From Serripes groenlandicus (Eukaryota; Mollusca; Bivalvia; Cardiida; Cardiidae), in NCBI GenBank assembly GCA_031761405.1, contig JASEVX010000003.1, forward strand, positions 13,230,510-13,294,509: 64,000 bases of DNA, given 5' to 3'. The position numbers and the translations under genes are program-made. Below the pieces are notes generated by a model. It made no database searches. It was not told where the DNA came from and worked only from the letters and a program-made list of their open reading frames with translations. Numbering within the stretch: position 1 is the stretch's first letter; every line of letters begins with the position of its first letter. Positions 1 to 11,961 of the stretch are shown here, in pieces.

Positions 1-44
1 TTTAGTGAGACAATATCATAGTTACCTAGGCTTTACAAGAATTG

Positions 45-268
45 ATTAATTGATTGATTGATTGGGGTTTAACGCCGTTTTTAACAATTTCTCAGTCATA
101 TCACCTACTCATGTATTTCCTGGTTATCTCACACCAGTACTCCACACAACAATATTCCCAAGCAACTGGCTGCTTTTCCACATAGACTTAGCCCATTGGT
201 GGAAGACGAATGACGCATGTCGGAATGACTTTTGTCAAACGTCGGAAAGAAAGTTGGCCGAGCCTAGC
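45..268 (-). mobile_element. tRNA-derived SINE, family 1, truncated head
   Basis: The reverse complement shows the family-1 body (cca..cttggaaagattgttgtgtg, gtactggtgtgagaaaacca, ggcgttaaaccccaatca) and the atca-type tail. The tRNA-like head is cut short near 268. A 20-nt near-repeat (ttagtgaSacaatatcaYagt) at 2-21 and 312-331 may be the target-site duplication. Confidence 0.75.
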
Positions 269-339
269 ATACCTTTAAGACCCTATGCTACCGGTACACA
301 AAAGAAGTGTCTTAGTGACACAATATCACAGTGACTTAT

Positions 340-1783
340 AGATATCAGTTGGTGGTAAACTGGGTTTTGTTCCACAATTTTTTGCACTACCCACATCTTA
401 AGATTTAGAGTTGAGGTAAGGGTTTTATAACATTAAATGAGACCCTATCTAAAGCTCAGATACTTGAATATTAAGAATACATTTATATACATGTGTTAGA
501 CAAAAGTAATGTAAATATCTCCAAATAGGACATGCCTTGTTTTCAAATCATGATGGTAACATGTAACAACTTTATGCACCAGCGCATATATTGGTTGTGT
601 TTAGAACTACCACTGGTACAATGGGCTTGCGCATTGGCAGTGTTAATCATCTTCATCGCGCATGCCCCGTATTTTACCGTTAGCTCTCGGATATTTCCGT
701 AGCAGTTTGTCACTAGACTGGTTCTCGTTCGAGTTTGCAATAGAAGATTAAGATTAGTGAACCAGTCTATTTATATGCGAGTAGTTTTTTTATAATTAAA
801 ACGTAAATAAAAACCATAGTGTAATGTGTACCGGCGTTAAGCCATCGTGGGTCACCCGTCCAGGTACTTACTGCGATGAACGTTGCTTAACTTTACAAAA
901 AGGTCAACCACTCTACCATCGTCTCTATAAAAGTCGGCTTCCACAGCAAGGCTGTAGTAGTGATATTTATACCTATACCCCGTTACATTTCTCCCTCTTT
1001 TCTCTCAACTTCAACCAGAAGTCACACAACTGAACACAAGCAGTATACCAGAGCGGAATCAATGGGAACCACAGGAGTTTTAATAATAGGAAAATGGGAA
1101 TATTTTCATAAACGGGAAGTTATTGTACTAAATTTTGCGATTTTAAGAATATATTAAGGGAAAAGAAAGGATGCGGATGCGCAGACAAATATTGTTTGGT
1201 TTTTTTCGTTTATACGTATTTAACTAAAAAACTATTGTTATCATATATTTATATCACATATTTAAAAGCGGGTTTCGTGTTTTTTCGAATCAAACAGTAT
1301 TTCTTAAGCCATAAAATGCTGATTCCCGCGCTAACATCCAATTTTTGCATCTTGCAGCAACTCTTGTTTATTAAAGTATCTGTTTGATATACAGTGTGAT
1401 TGAATTTCAAACATCGTTGCCATTTTAACATATGAAAAAACTTATTTACCTGGTTCATCTGACATTGTAAATCAACAGGCCATAATCTGAAAAACATAAA
1501 ACAAACAATTGATTAAATTATATGAATATCCAGAGACACTTTATTACATTATAGTGTCCCTGGAACATCTTTGTTTAGTAGTGCATGGTTAAGTAAAAAT
1601 AATATTCGTCTTTTAAATTGCAGTGTTCAATCCATCTTTGGTTCAGAGTTGGTTCATTAGACAACAGTTGGTAAGTAATCTTAGGAATCATGTGAATTGC
1701 ATGTAAACCAAAACATCATGACCATATCAAATCCATAACAAATTTGTTCAACACATTTATAACAAGCAAATTCATGAAATTTA
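340..1783. other. Non-coding flank
   Basis: AT-rich sequence with only short, low-complexity open frames; no repeat family or exon recognised. A small agggacactataatgt-type hairpin (ggacactttattacattatagtgtcc) sits near 1533-1562. Confidence 0.5.
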
Positions 1784-3530
1784 TATCCCCCGCTTGCAGG
1801 AAATATTGTAGGAAAATGTTGAGGTTAGGTTTAAACATGTCAGTAGACTTTTTATTGAACATGTATTACAGGGTAAATTAAACGAACTTGGCCTAGGTTG
1901 TTACCAAGTTTGTGGCAGTTATTGCACGGAAACAGCAAGAAACAACTTTTTTTGTTATAAATTAAGGGGCCATAACTCCACCGAATAAAGTCCACGGAAA
2001 GTGACAATCGAACTAGGCCTAGCCCTTAAGGCTTTTAACCTTGTTACCAAGTTTGAAAAAAAAACGGTTCACATTTGTGGCAGTTATTGCACGGAAACAG
2101 CAAGAAACGACATTTTTTTGTAAAATAATGGGCCATAACTCCACCGAATAAAGTCCACCGAAAGTGAAGATCGAACTTGGCCTAGCCCTTAAGGCACTTA
2201 ACCTTGTTACCAAGTTTGAACAAAAAAACGGTTCACATTTGTGGCAGTTATTGCACGGAAACAGCAAGAAATAACATTTTTTGTTGAATAAGGGGCCATA
2301 ACTCCACCGAATAAAGTCCCCCGAAAGTGACGATCAAACTTGGCCTAGCCCTTAAGGCATTTAACCTTCTTACCAAGTTTAAAAACAAGAGTACCGCAAA
2401 CGGTACATAATATACCCGTCAGGAACTTCTTTGTAAGTTTCCTCTTTGTTTTGATATATCGTTTGTTTGTAAAAAGTTAATAAAGTCGTTCAGGAATAAG
2501 TTGTTAAAGAATAATGGGAAACTATGAAAAATGCATAACTCTTGCAGAAATTGACAAATATTCTTAGTCCAAAAAGGGGCATAACTCATTCAAAAATTGA
2601 CGAAATCCCAGGAAATGTGAACTTGATCTGTGACACATGATTACAATTACACATTTCAGGTCAATAGCTCAAAGTATGTAGGAAAAAAGTGCGGAAAACC
2701 AATATTCTAAGTCCAAAAAGGGGCATAACTCATTAAAAAAATTGACGAAATTCAAGGAAATTTGAACTTGATCTGTGACACTTGATTACAAAGCCATATA
2801 CATAATTTCAGCTCAATACATCAAAGCATGTAGAAAAAAAGTGCGGAAAACAAATATTCCAAGTCCAAAAAGGGGCATAACTCATTCAAAAATTGACGAA
2901 ATCCCAGGAAATATGAACTTGATATGTGACACATCACTACAAAGCCTTATACAAAATTTCAGCTCAATAGCTCAAAAATATGTAAGAAAAAAGTGCGGAA
3001 AACCCGAACGGACGGATGGACGGACGGAGGGAGGAACATGACCATACCATAATACATACCGTTTTTAAGAAACGGTCGTATAAAAAACGGTTCACATTTG
3101 TGGCAGTTATTGCACGGAAACAGCAAGAAACAACTTTTTTTGTTAAATGAGGGGCCATAACTCCACCAAATAAAGTCCGCCGAAGGTGACGATCAAACTT
3201 GGCCTAGCCCTTAAGGCATTTAACCTTGTTAATAAGTTTGAAAGAAAACGGTTCACATTTGTGGCAGTTATTGCACGTAAACAGCAAGAAACGACATTTT
3301 TTGTTAAATAAGGGGCCATAACTCCACCAAATAAAGTCCGCCGAAAGTGACGATCGAACTTGGCCTAGCCCTTAAGGCATTTAACCTTGTTACCAAGTTT
3401 GAAAAAAAACAGTTCACATTTGTGGCAGTTATTGCACGGAAACGAAGTGTGACAGACAGACAGACAGACAGACAGACGGACAAACCGAAATTAATAACCC
3501 CCCTTTTTTTCTTCGAAAAAGCGGGGGATA
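1784..3530. mobile_element. Element with short inverted ends and 160-bp internal tandem units
   Basis: Ends TATCCCCCGCTT (1784-1795) and AAGCGGGGGATA (3519-3530) are perfect inverted repeats. Inside are about five units of about 160 bp (ggccataactccacc at about 1970, 2130, 2293, 3152 and 3312), then a (gaca)n run at 3455-3477. This is a non-coding, non-autonomous element of a type common in bivalve genomes; class not assigned. Confidence 0.75.
2385..3085. mobile_element. Second repeat element nested in the first
   Basis: Starts 'caagagtaccgcaaacggta' and ends 'aataca..ccgtttttaagaaa..cggtcgtata'. It holds three units of about 150-170 bp (aaaaaggggcataactcatt, gaaatcccaggaaat, aagtgcggaaaac) and a ggacggatgg run near 3010. 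It interrupts a 160-bp unit of the host element at an A-run. Confidence 0.7.
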
Positions 3531-4266
3531 AAAACATTAACACTTAATTATATATGTTAATATGGTTGTGCATTAGTTTACATAGAAACTTAATTACATT
3601 ACATATCGACTGGGACCACTTAAACGTATTAGTGGCCTAGATATCGGTGACTCATTATGTGGCAAATCGTTAATCATTTTCGGCAATAAATCAAAATAGT
3701 AAGTCTTAAATATTTTGATGACAAAGAAAACACAACAGAGTGGCAGACATTATATTATAACTCACAAAGTGTTATGAGGAGAAAAAAAGCTAGACTAACT
3801 CTCCTGTACAAGATAGCAAACGAAAAAGTTAACAAGGATGCTAGTCAAAATTTCAAAAACTTCAAATACCAGAAAGACCATTAAGAAATATGAATGTCCA
3901 CTCCTTCAAAATACCGTCCTCCAATACCACCATGTGGAAGGAGTCATTCTATCCTGGGACTACTACTACAGGGAAGAGAAACGAGTGCGATAAGCGCCAA
4001 TTGCTTGTCTTCTTTACAAAAACTGTTCGCGTACGTAAACCTCAATAAACCCAGATATACCTTGTATAGGTAATGCGGAATATCGATTGATAATAACGAC
4101 AAGCATATTATATAGCGCTATATAGCTTATCGCAATTGTTTCTCTTCACTGTATTGATAGTCCCAGTTCTATCTATTAATAATAAAGGACTGGAATACCA
4201 TACCAGCCAATGTGAAAACTGCAGCAAGTCCTGATTCATTCAACAGACTACTGCATGCTTGTTAAA

Positions 4267-5302
4267 CGTTCACGCTGGGCTTCGCAAATGGCGCCAATGG
4301 CGCAAGAAATAAGAAAGTGGCCCCAGAAAATAAGATTCGGCGAAAATGGCTGGCTCCAACCAATTTTACCTATTTTACATCAACTTTCTATCGAAAGATT
4401 CGGCCATTTTGACTGGTTCCCGCATTCAGCGATACAGCTTTATCAGTCAACGCGTGTAGCGAGTACCAGCATTGTTTATCGATGTCCGATAGCTTTACAA
4501 TACTGGTCGTTTTTCACACCTTGTCGATCATTTTATCTGTTAATCGGTAAGTTTGTTAGCGATGACACCTTCCTGTGTATATCGGCATCGTGTTATGTAT
4601 CAATTATATGTTGATGCAAGATTTAATTAGATGTCTTTAACGGGAAAGTTTAATACTTTAATTAAAGTGCAAACCGTTTTATTCTCTCGCATTTTTGTAT
4701 CTGTTTGTGAACATTTTGTCTTTTAGGGTTATTTTTAGATATAGCTACAAACTTTACATTGTTTAAAAATATATCCCAGTATGTTTAAATTCAGCAGACA
4801 AAACCTCATTAATACAGCAATCAGGAATAGAATGAAAGTGAACACTTTGGAACAATTGATGAGAATTCATATTGATGGGCCAGATATAGATGTTTTTAAT
4901 TTTGAACTTTCATTCAAGCACTGGGCTTCAATGAAATCACGAAGAATTTTAAAGTGATATAAACAATAAGTGATAATAGTCAATACTGTGCTTGAAAATG
5001 TGCCTGAAAAAGATATTTAATATGTATATATAACAAAAAAGAAAGAAATATGATATATTTTATGCTTAATAAAATTTAAAGTGTATTTATGTGTATTGTT
5101 TTTAATACTACCCAATTATCCGTAATCCATGATAAATAAACAACCTGAAATGAGTGTACCAGTATTTCCCAAACTACTATTAATTTAGGTTTTTAAGAAA
5201 AAATGGTCTGGCTCCAGTTTGGCTCCAATGTCTTGAAAATGGCACCAACTTTTTGAATTCGGCGAAAGTGTTGGCGCAAAGGAAAAATGAGCCAGGGTGA
5301 AC
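4267..5302. mobile_element. Possible foldback element
   Basis: The left end (gttcacgctgggct, then aaatggcgcc and gattcggcgaaaatggc) and the right end (gaattcggcgaaagtgttggcgc, then gagccagggtgaac) are imperfect inverted copies about 1 kb apart. The interior has no coding signal. No clear target duplication seen. Confidence 0.35.
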
Positions 5303-7230
5303 CCTGTAAACCAAACCAGAGTCTTGAATTTATTTGAAGAAAAAAAATATGTAGCGGTACATCAAAACAATTTTAAATTAATCTATAATATGGATTAAAA
5401 ATATTCATGCGCACTAGTCTCAATATATCGCTGTTAGGATGCGAACAGTCAAAATAAAAAATCGCATTCCTAGTAAAGAAACCTGGACTATTATGCGCAC
5501 CTAAACTAATGATAGAATAGTCAACTATTGACAATAATGGTCAAATAGTGGTAGAAGAAGTCAAAAACTAGGAATTAAATTAGATTCAAAGATTGAAAAA
5601 TAAAATGTTCGTAAGTTCGAAAACGAAAGTAGATTAGTTTAAATTGTACTTCTTTACATAATACACCAGTAAATACATATTCAATCTGTTAGAAGGTCAC
5701 ATGGATTAGTTTTCTTATTGATGTGTTAAACAAAATAATTTCATTACCTCTGTATTCAGTCGATTTTTACAAATTAACATCTATATTTTGGTAACGGTAT
5801 AATTTCTGGGTCTCCATAACGCATATTTCTGACGTTTTATCACTTCCTTTATCAAAATAACTTCCGGTAAAGCGTGAGAAAAGGCAGACCGTGAAATTTA
5901 TCAGACCTTACATTTCTCACAGTACGGTCGTGCAAATTTTAAGGCGTGAAAATCTTAAGACGGGTTGATTTAATGCGATTTAGATTTGTATTTTTCGACA
6001 TCGTTCCATCTTCGCGATATTAACATGAATTATGTACATGCGTTCTTCTGTTTGAGCTTACTGAAATAATGTAAAACTAAGCATTTTAGGCATTACATTA
6101 GGCTCCTTAGAAAAACCTTAAGACACGTCAAATAAATGTAAATGTAATTAATTTATACATTAAAATAAGCGGGTATGGGGTGAATCATTGAATGGGGGTT
6201 TAACGTCGTTTTCAACATTTTTTCAGTCATATCACGGCGGCCAGTTCACCTACTCATATGTTTCTTGGCTTTCTCACACCAGTACTTAATACAACTTTCT
6301 TTCCAATCGATTTGCTGCTTTTCCACATAGACGGATATCCCATTAGTGGAAGACGAATGACGCTTGTCACAATAACCTTTTTCAAACGTCGGAAAGAATG
6401 TTGACCTAGCTGGGGTTCGAACTCAGAACTCCTAGATTGACAGCCGTCGTCACTACCGATTGAGCTACCGGGGCTCGACGGGTATGGAGTGAATACACCT
6501 ATGACTTACCTGTACCACTAGTCAATCAAGTAATTAATGAGTTAATTAATAACTTAATGATTACTGTAACGAAAAGACAGGTAATATTACCTACCCACTA
6601 TAACTCAACATTACATTTGTACTGTTTACATGCAATTGGGGTTAATGGTCTAACACCTACATTGACATTCCTGCCCATCTCTTCATTCCTCAATCAATCA
6701 ATCTATCTTATAATTTTACATAAGTAAAAAACCCCGAAAGACATGGAATTCATATGTATATAAAATTCAACAGGTGTTCATAGTAGTGTTGGGGTAGGTG
6801 GTCTGGACGCCTTCTGTGAATATATTTACTTAATCAAATCAATCCATCGACAGTATTAGTTTCTACACAAAACATGTTTTTTCAAGAAATGTTTTATAAT
6901 TGTTAGTTATGATATATTCTATATCTATATATCATATATTGGCTACCCTGGCTGTAGGTTTGAGTGTCCGGAAGGCTCAAACTTAGGTACACTGTTGGAC
7001 TGATTTTAGCCACTTTCTGTTAGTTTGTGGTGTCCATCTGTCCGTCCGAAATTCATAAAATGTCTGTGAACATCTTTTTGGACCTTAAATTGACTATCCA
7101 AGCTATTTCAATCCTGTAGTTCTCTCTTGTAACTGACTTATATATAAACATTAATTTAGGAGAAAGTACAGAGGTGTGAGACCGTAATGTTATCCACATG
7201 AGTGCATTCACCATCATTTTCATCTCTCAC
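5303..7230. other. Non-coding flank around one SINE
   Basis: AT-rich; contains the SINE at 6190-6479 and otherwise nothing I can assign. A short open stretch follows at 7233-7380. Confidence 0.45.
6190..6479 (-). mobile_element. tRNA-derived SINE, family 1
   Basis: Full-length but diverged copy on the minus strand. The tRNA-like head with B-box-like 'gggttcgaactcag..' complement lies at 6410-6479 and the gggtttaacg tail end at 6191. Confidence 0.8.
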
Positions 7231-7479
7231 ACGTGTCATCATTTCTACACAAAGCAGCTTCATACGTAAGAATCGACCCATCTCAGACTCACATTGGAGA
7301 CTCTGTTCTAACTGTGATGTTCTTTGATGAGAATGTATTGGTCGATGGTATCGCAGGTGGCACTTTGATCAATAGTAGGTATTCTTTCTTTCATCCAATA
7401 TGGTACCTATGTTGTTTTAAGTTATCGTCTCAGGTTATATCAGTCAAGTAAATTTGTTAAAAAAATTCATTTGTCCATC

Positions 7480-8390
7480 TCAGTATGTTCCTAATCAGTC
7501 AGTTCTGTGAAACATTGCCCTTCCCATATACTCATACTCACAATATGTTCTGGGACATCTGGTACCTTTCCCTATGTTCATACTCACAGTGGGTTCTGGG
7601 ACATCTGATCCTTCCCCTATACTCATAGTCACAGTCAGTTCTGGGACACATTTTATCTCCCCTATACTCAGTCAGTCGGTTCTGGGACACATTGCCCTTC
7701 CCATATACACATACTCACAATCTGTTCTGGAACACCTTGTCCCGTCCCCTATGTCCATATTCACAGTGGGTTCTGGGACATCTAATCCCTCCCCTATACT
7801 CATAGTCACAGTCTGTTCTGGGACACCTGGTCCCTCCCCTATACTCATAGTCAGTCAGTTCTGGGACATCTGGTCCCTTCTATATACCCACTATCACAGG
7901 CAGTTCTAGGATACCTGGGCCCTTTCTCTATACTCATAGTCAGTCAGTAATTGGACACCCGGTCCTTACGTATACTCATGTTCAAAATCGGTTCTGGAAC
8001 ACCTGGTCCCTTCTATATTCTCATACTCACAGTCGGTTCTGGGACACGAACTCAGTCGCAACCAGTTCTTGGAAACCTTGTTCTATCCCTTATAACTCAA
8101 AGACGGTTTTTGAACACCTGGCCCCTACCATATACTCATAGCCGCAGTCGGTTCTGGGACTTTTGGACCGTCACCTTCCCTTATGTTCATACTTACAGTC
8201 AGTTCTGGGACACCTGGTCCCTTCCCTTATACTCTTAGTCGGTTCTCGGAAACCTGGTCCCTACAGTTTACTCAAAGTTGCAGTAGGTTTTGGGACACCT
8301 GATCTCTTCCTCTATATTCAGTCAGTCAGTTGGAAACCTGGTCCATTTTCTTATGTACATACTTAGTCAGTTCTGGGACATTTGGTATTT
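7480..8390 (+). repeat. Minisatellite, 'ttctgggacacctggtccc' family (about 55-65-bp units)
   Basis: About 15 units of 'cagtcagttctgggacacct' + 'ggtcccttcccctatactca' + 'tagtcaca'. Open frames across it are repeat artefacts. The same family reappears at 13985-14490. Confidence 0.88.
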
Positions 8391-8883
8391 TCAGCTGCTA
8401 CCACGTCACGTGCTCTTTGAAACACTATAACTCTATAATTAAGTTTGTACCATATATTATGGCCAAGTGCAAACAAAAATGTATATAAGGATATATTTAT
8501 ATTATTTTTGAAACAAGAATATAACGCAAAGTAATTTTTATATATAATCTTTATTTCCTCCAATATATGAAGATCAGACAAAGATGAACACTATGATAAA
8601 CGAACAAAAAAGAACAAAACGGAAAGGTTATACACACAAATAAAATATCTCTTTAAATAACCACACTGAGATCAGAGCCAATGCCCATCATCTGATAGAA
8701 AGGATTGAAAACATCTCTGGAACAAAATAAGTGCCCGGAAGAAGATTTCAAGGGGAGTTTATATACTTCAGGTGTAAGAATTGCAGGAAATGAGAATGTT
8801 CTTATTGATAAATGCATCCTCATCTGCAATCCTTACACAATATAATGACACAAATAATGTGGCAGCATTTATGATGTGGTACA

Positions 8884-9165
8884 CTGATTAATTGATTGGG
8901 GTTTAACGTTTTTAACATTTTCTCAGTCATATCATGGCGGCCAGTTCACCTACTCATGTGTTTCCTGGTTTTCTCACACCAGTACTGCACACAACAATCT
9001 TTCCAACTGGCTGGTTTTCCACATAAACTTAGTAGATTGGTGGAAGACGATTGACGCATGTCGCATTGACTTTTGTCAAACGTCGGAAAGAAAGTTGGCC
9101 GAGCCGGGATTCGAACTCACAACCCCTGGATTGACAGCCCACGTCTCTACCGACTGAGCTACCGT
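8884..9165 (-). mobile_element. tRNA-derived SINE, family 1, with 12-bp target duplication
   Basis: Well-preserved copy with A- and B-box-like motifs in the head (9100-9164) and an attgatt tail. TGATGTGGTACA occurs exactly on both sides (8872-8883 and 9166-9177), as expected for LINE-driven insertion. Confidence 0.88.
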
Positions 9166-9789
9166 TGATGTGGTACAGGATGATTATACATAAATACAAA
9201 TGCTTATCTATCCCCTCAAAAGCAGATTCCCGTTATAACCACACTCCTCAACTAACTCCATTATTTAATAAGTGTAGGCAAGAAGAATTCAGTAGATGAG
9301 AGGCGAAAGACAAACATATGTCCACTTTCACTAAAGGAGATTGAATGTGTCCAACCGAGGCGCTCTAAACAGTTCTCATAGCTATCGTATACGCATAGGA
9401 AGTGCACTATATATATATATATGTATAGTTTATATAGTTTATATAGTAGTAGAGACCATATTGTACATTATGTCAGGGACATAGTCCCTGACTATGTACA
9501 TAAGCGTTAGCTTCTATAGGTCCTTTTGCGATTTGTTTTTCCATATTTGTGGTTTGTTTGTGACTTCCGGTTCCAGCTTAAAATTTATGGTCGGTTTCTT
9601 GATCAATATAACATGATCTTCCATATTTCTATACACCTATTTGTGGGTGTATTATTGTTCCATTTTAAAGCAAAAATCACTTTCGCAGTTTTTCCTTCTT
9701 TAATGACATATTTACATTAGTTCTGAGTAATAATTAGTATTGATTTAACTTTTCAATCAATTTCCCACTGCATGGATTTCTTATAGATT

Positions 9790-10661
9790 CTGTTAAATAT
9801 GTTTTGTTTTTTTATTTTTATTTTTATTTTTTAATAAGGTGTGTAGCAACGAGCTTGGAATTTTGATTTACATGTCCACTGATTATTTAACCTTGCCTTA
9901 AAGGAGTTTAGCGTTGGTGCTTCTTTTATTGTTTGTGGTAGTCCATTCCAATCATTTACAACTCTCTGGTTATAGCACATTCTCCTATCATTTGTCCTTG
10001 ACCTATGTTTAAATAATTTGCATTTATGACCCCTGGTTTTCGATTGTTCAACAAAGGAGAAAAAATTATATGATGTTTTGTCAATTCCTTTGATTAGTTT
10101 ATAGGTTTGAATCAGGTCAGCTCTTTTCCTTCTGTATTCAAGTGTTAGTAGTCCTATTCTTTTTAACCTATCTTGATAGTTTTTGTTCTGTAATTGTACA
10201 AGTAATTTCGTTGCTCGTCTCTGCACGTTCTCTATTGCTTTTGAGTCTATCAGATATTTGGGTACCCATATTACTGAGGCATATTCAAGATGGGGTCTCA
10301 CTAAGGCTTTGTACAGTTGAAGAAACATGACTTGGTCCATAAAAATGAATGTTTTGCTGATTAGACCCAAGTTTCTGTTAGCTATATTGACTTTTGTGCT
10401 TATATGGGTGTTAAAATTTAGTTTTTTATCGAAGATGACTCCAAGATCCTTTTCTTGATCTACCTCTGTTATTGTCGTGTAGATGTTATTTGAGTCTTTT
10501 GTAAAGTATTCCGTAGTTTCTTTTGGGCCAATGTGCATGATTTTGCATTTTTTGGTGTTGAATGTCATTTGTCATTTGGTTGCCCAATCGCAGGCCTTAT
10601 ATATGTTTTCCTGTAGATTTTTGCTGTCTTCATTTGTGTTTATTACTTTGTATAATTTAGT
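9790..10661 (-). pseudogene. 5'-truncated non-LTR retrotransposon (jockey/CR1/L2-like) reverse transcriptase C-terminus
   Basis: On the minus strand, a 245-codon frame runs from 10568 to 9831. It carries the hallmarks of LINE RT C-termini: DLGVIFDKKLNFNTHI, LYKALVRPHLEYASVIWVP, IENVQRRATKLL, LTLEYRRKRADLI, and WNGLP before the end. Upstream the frame continues as TKLYKVINTNEDSK..ACDWATK but is cut by a UGA where the family has Trp, and homology stops at 10661, just before the expected catalytic ADD. An A-rich tail follows the stop (about 9795-9830). Known: such elements drive SINE mobility. This copy is dead: truncated and stop-interrupted. Confidence 0.9.
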
Positions 10662-11704
10662 CTGCTAAATTATCTTCAATCAGACAATCACTTTCATTCT
10701 TCGAAAAGGATCTTACAAGTCTGCACACAGTTACAATTAACTAAAATACGCTCTGTTATACAACATGTTATGTCAGTTATTCCACACCTAGAACAAGTCG
10801 AGTCTGTGGAAGATAGAAAGGCTATCATCTGAGCCACAGAAAAGCAGACAGGTAGCATACTTTGTTTGTGTTTAGCTAAATTCCATACAGAACTCACAGA
10901 GAACTGCTTTTCATCCCAATTGACCCACTGGTTACAGAGAAGAAGATGTTGACTGATGACGCACGACGGACGTCGCATGCCGGACAAAAGGCGATCAGAA
11001 TAACTCACATTGAGTACTTCGTGCTCAGGTGATCTAACAATACAATGGTAATTTATGTGCAGTCCAACATTGTGTAGAAGAGATCAAGATGTGATGAGTA
11101 GAAGTCGTCATGACACTGTGACGTCTGTTCTTTCGCGCAATCATATAATTCCCGTACTTTTCCATCTTCTGAAAAGCGACACTCCATGGATAAATGCATC
11201 TTCCCTTCCTGTGACTAGACGCCAGTTTTTCAACACTTAGGACCATCTCATAGGATGAGGCACCCAGCATATGAAAAGAATTGAAGATATCTGGAAGAAG
11301 TGTGTACAAAACCTGCAAATAATACTTCCTAATATCATTAGCAAAATTACTAATAACAATAACAACAACGATATATCAATATCGTCTATATTATCGATTT
11401 AGTTTTGCTCTTCAAAAATGAACCATTTAGCAAGTCGGAAAAGTTTAAATAAACATCATTGTGTGCACATTTGCTATATCAGTCCTGAGTGAACTGTTTT
11501 ACACATTACTGTTATTTTGAACTTTTGAAAATAATAGATATCTTGTTTGTGTGGTTACACGATTTAGAGCTTTTCTCTTTAACTTTTTGCTTATTTGCTG
11601 GAAAATAATAGTATGCTCTTCACTCTATTTTTCATTTCAACCAACTCGTCCCCAAAAGTATAACACAAAAAGTAGCCGAGACCCTTCTGAAACGGTTGCC
11701 ATGA

Positions 11705-11929
11705 CAGGGGCGGATCCAGGATTTTTCTCTAGGGGGGGTCCAACTTTTGCCCACAAAATTACAGAAATACAATCCCTTTCCACATTCAAGCAGATGTTAG
11801 CCGTTTGTATCTGTTTTACAACGTTACCGGTTCTAACCACGAGGAGGTCTCCACTTACATAGATCTGTTTTTAGCTCACCTATGCACGAAGTGCAAGGTG
11901 AGCTTTTGTGATCACTGAATGTCCGGCGT

Positions 11930-11961
<32 letters not shown>

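Noticed and set aside
4255..4614. 119-codon open frame
   Set aside because: No recognisable domain; it overlaps the inverted end of a probable foldback element and has no splice context.
7574..8366. Open frames of 95-111 codons
   Set aside because: They lie entirely in the ttctgggacacctggtccc minisatellite and change with unit phase; a repeat artefact.
10694..11318. Two minus-strand frames with Cys-rich ends (SRCGITDITCC)
   Set aside because: Considered as a LINE zinc-knuckle tail, but the spacing is poor and no RT blocks are next to it in frame; left unassigned.
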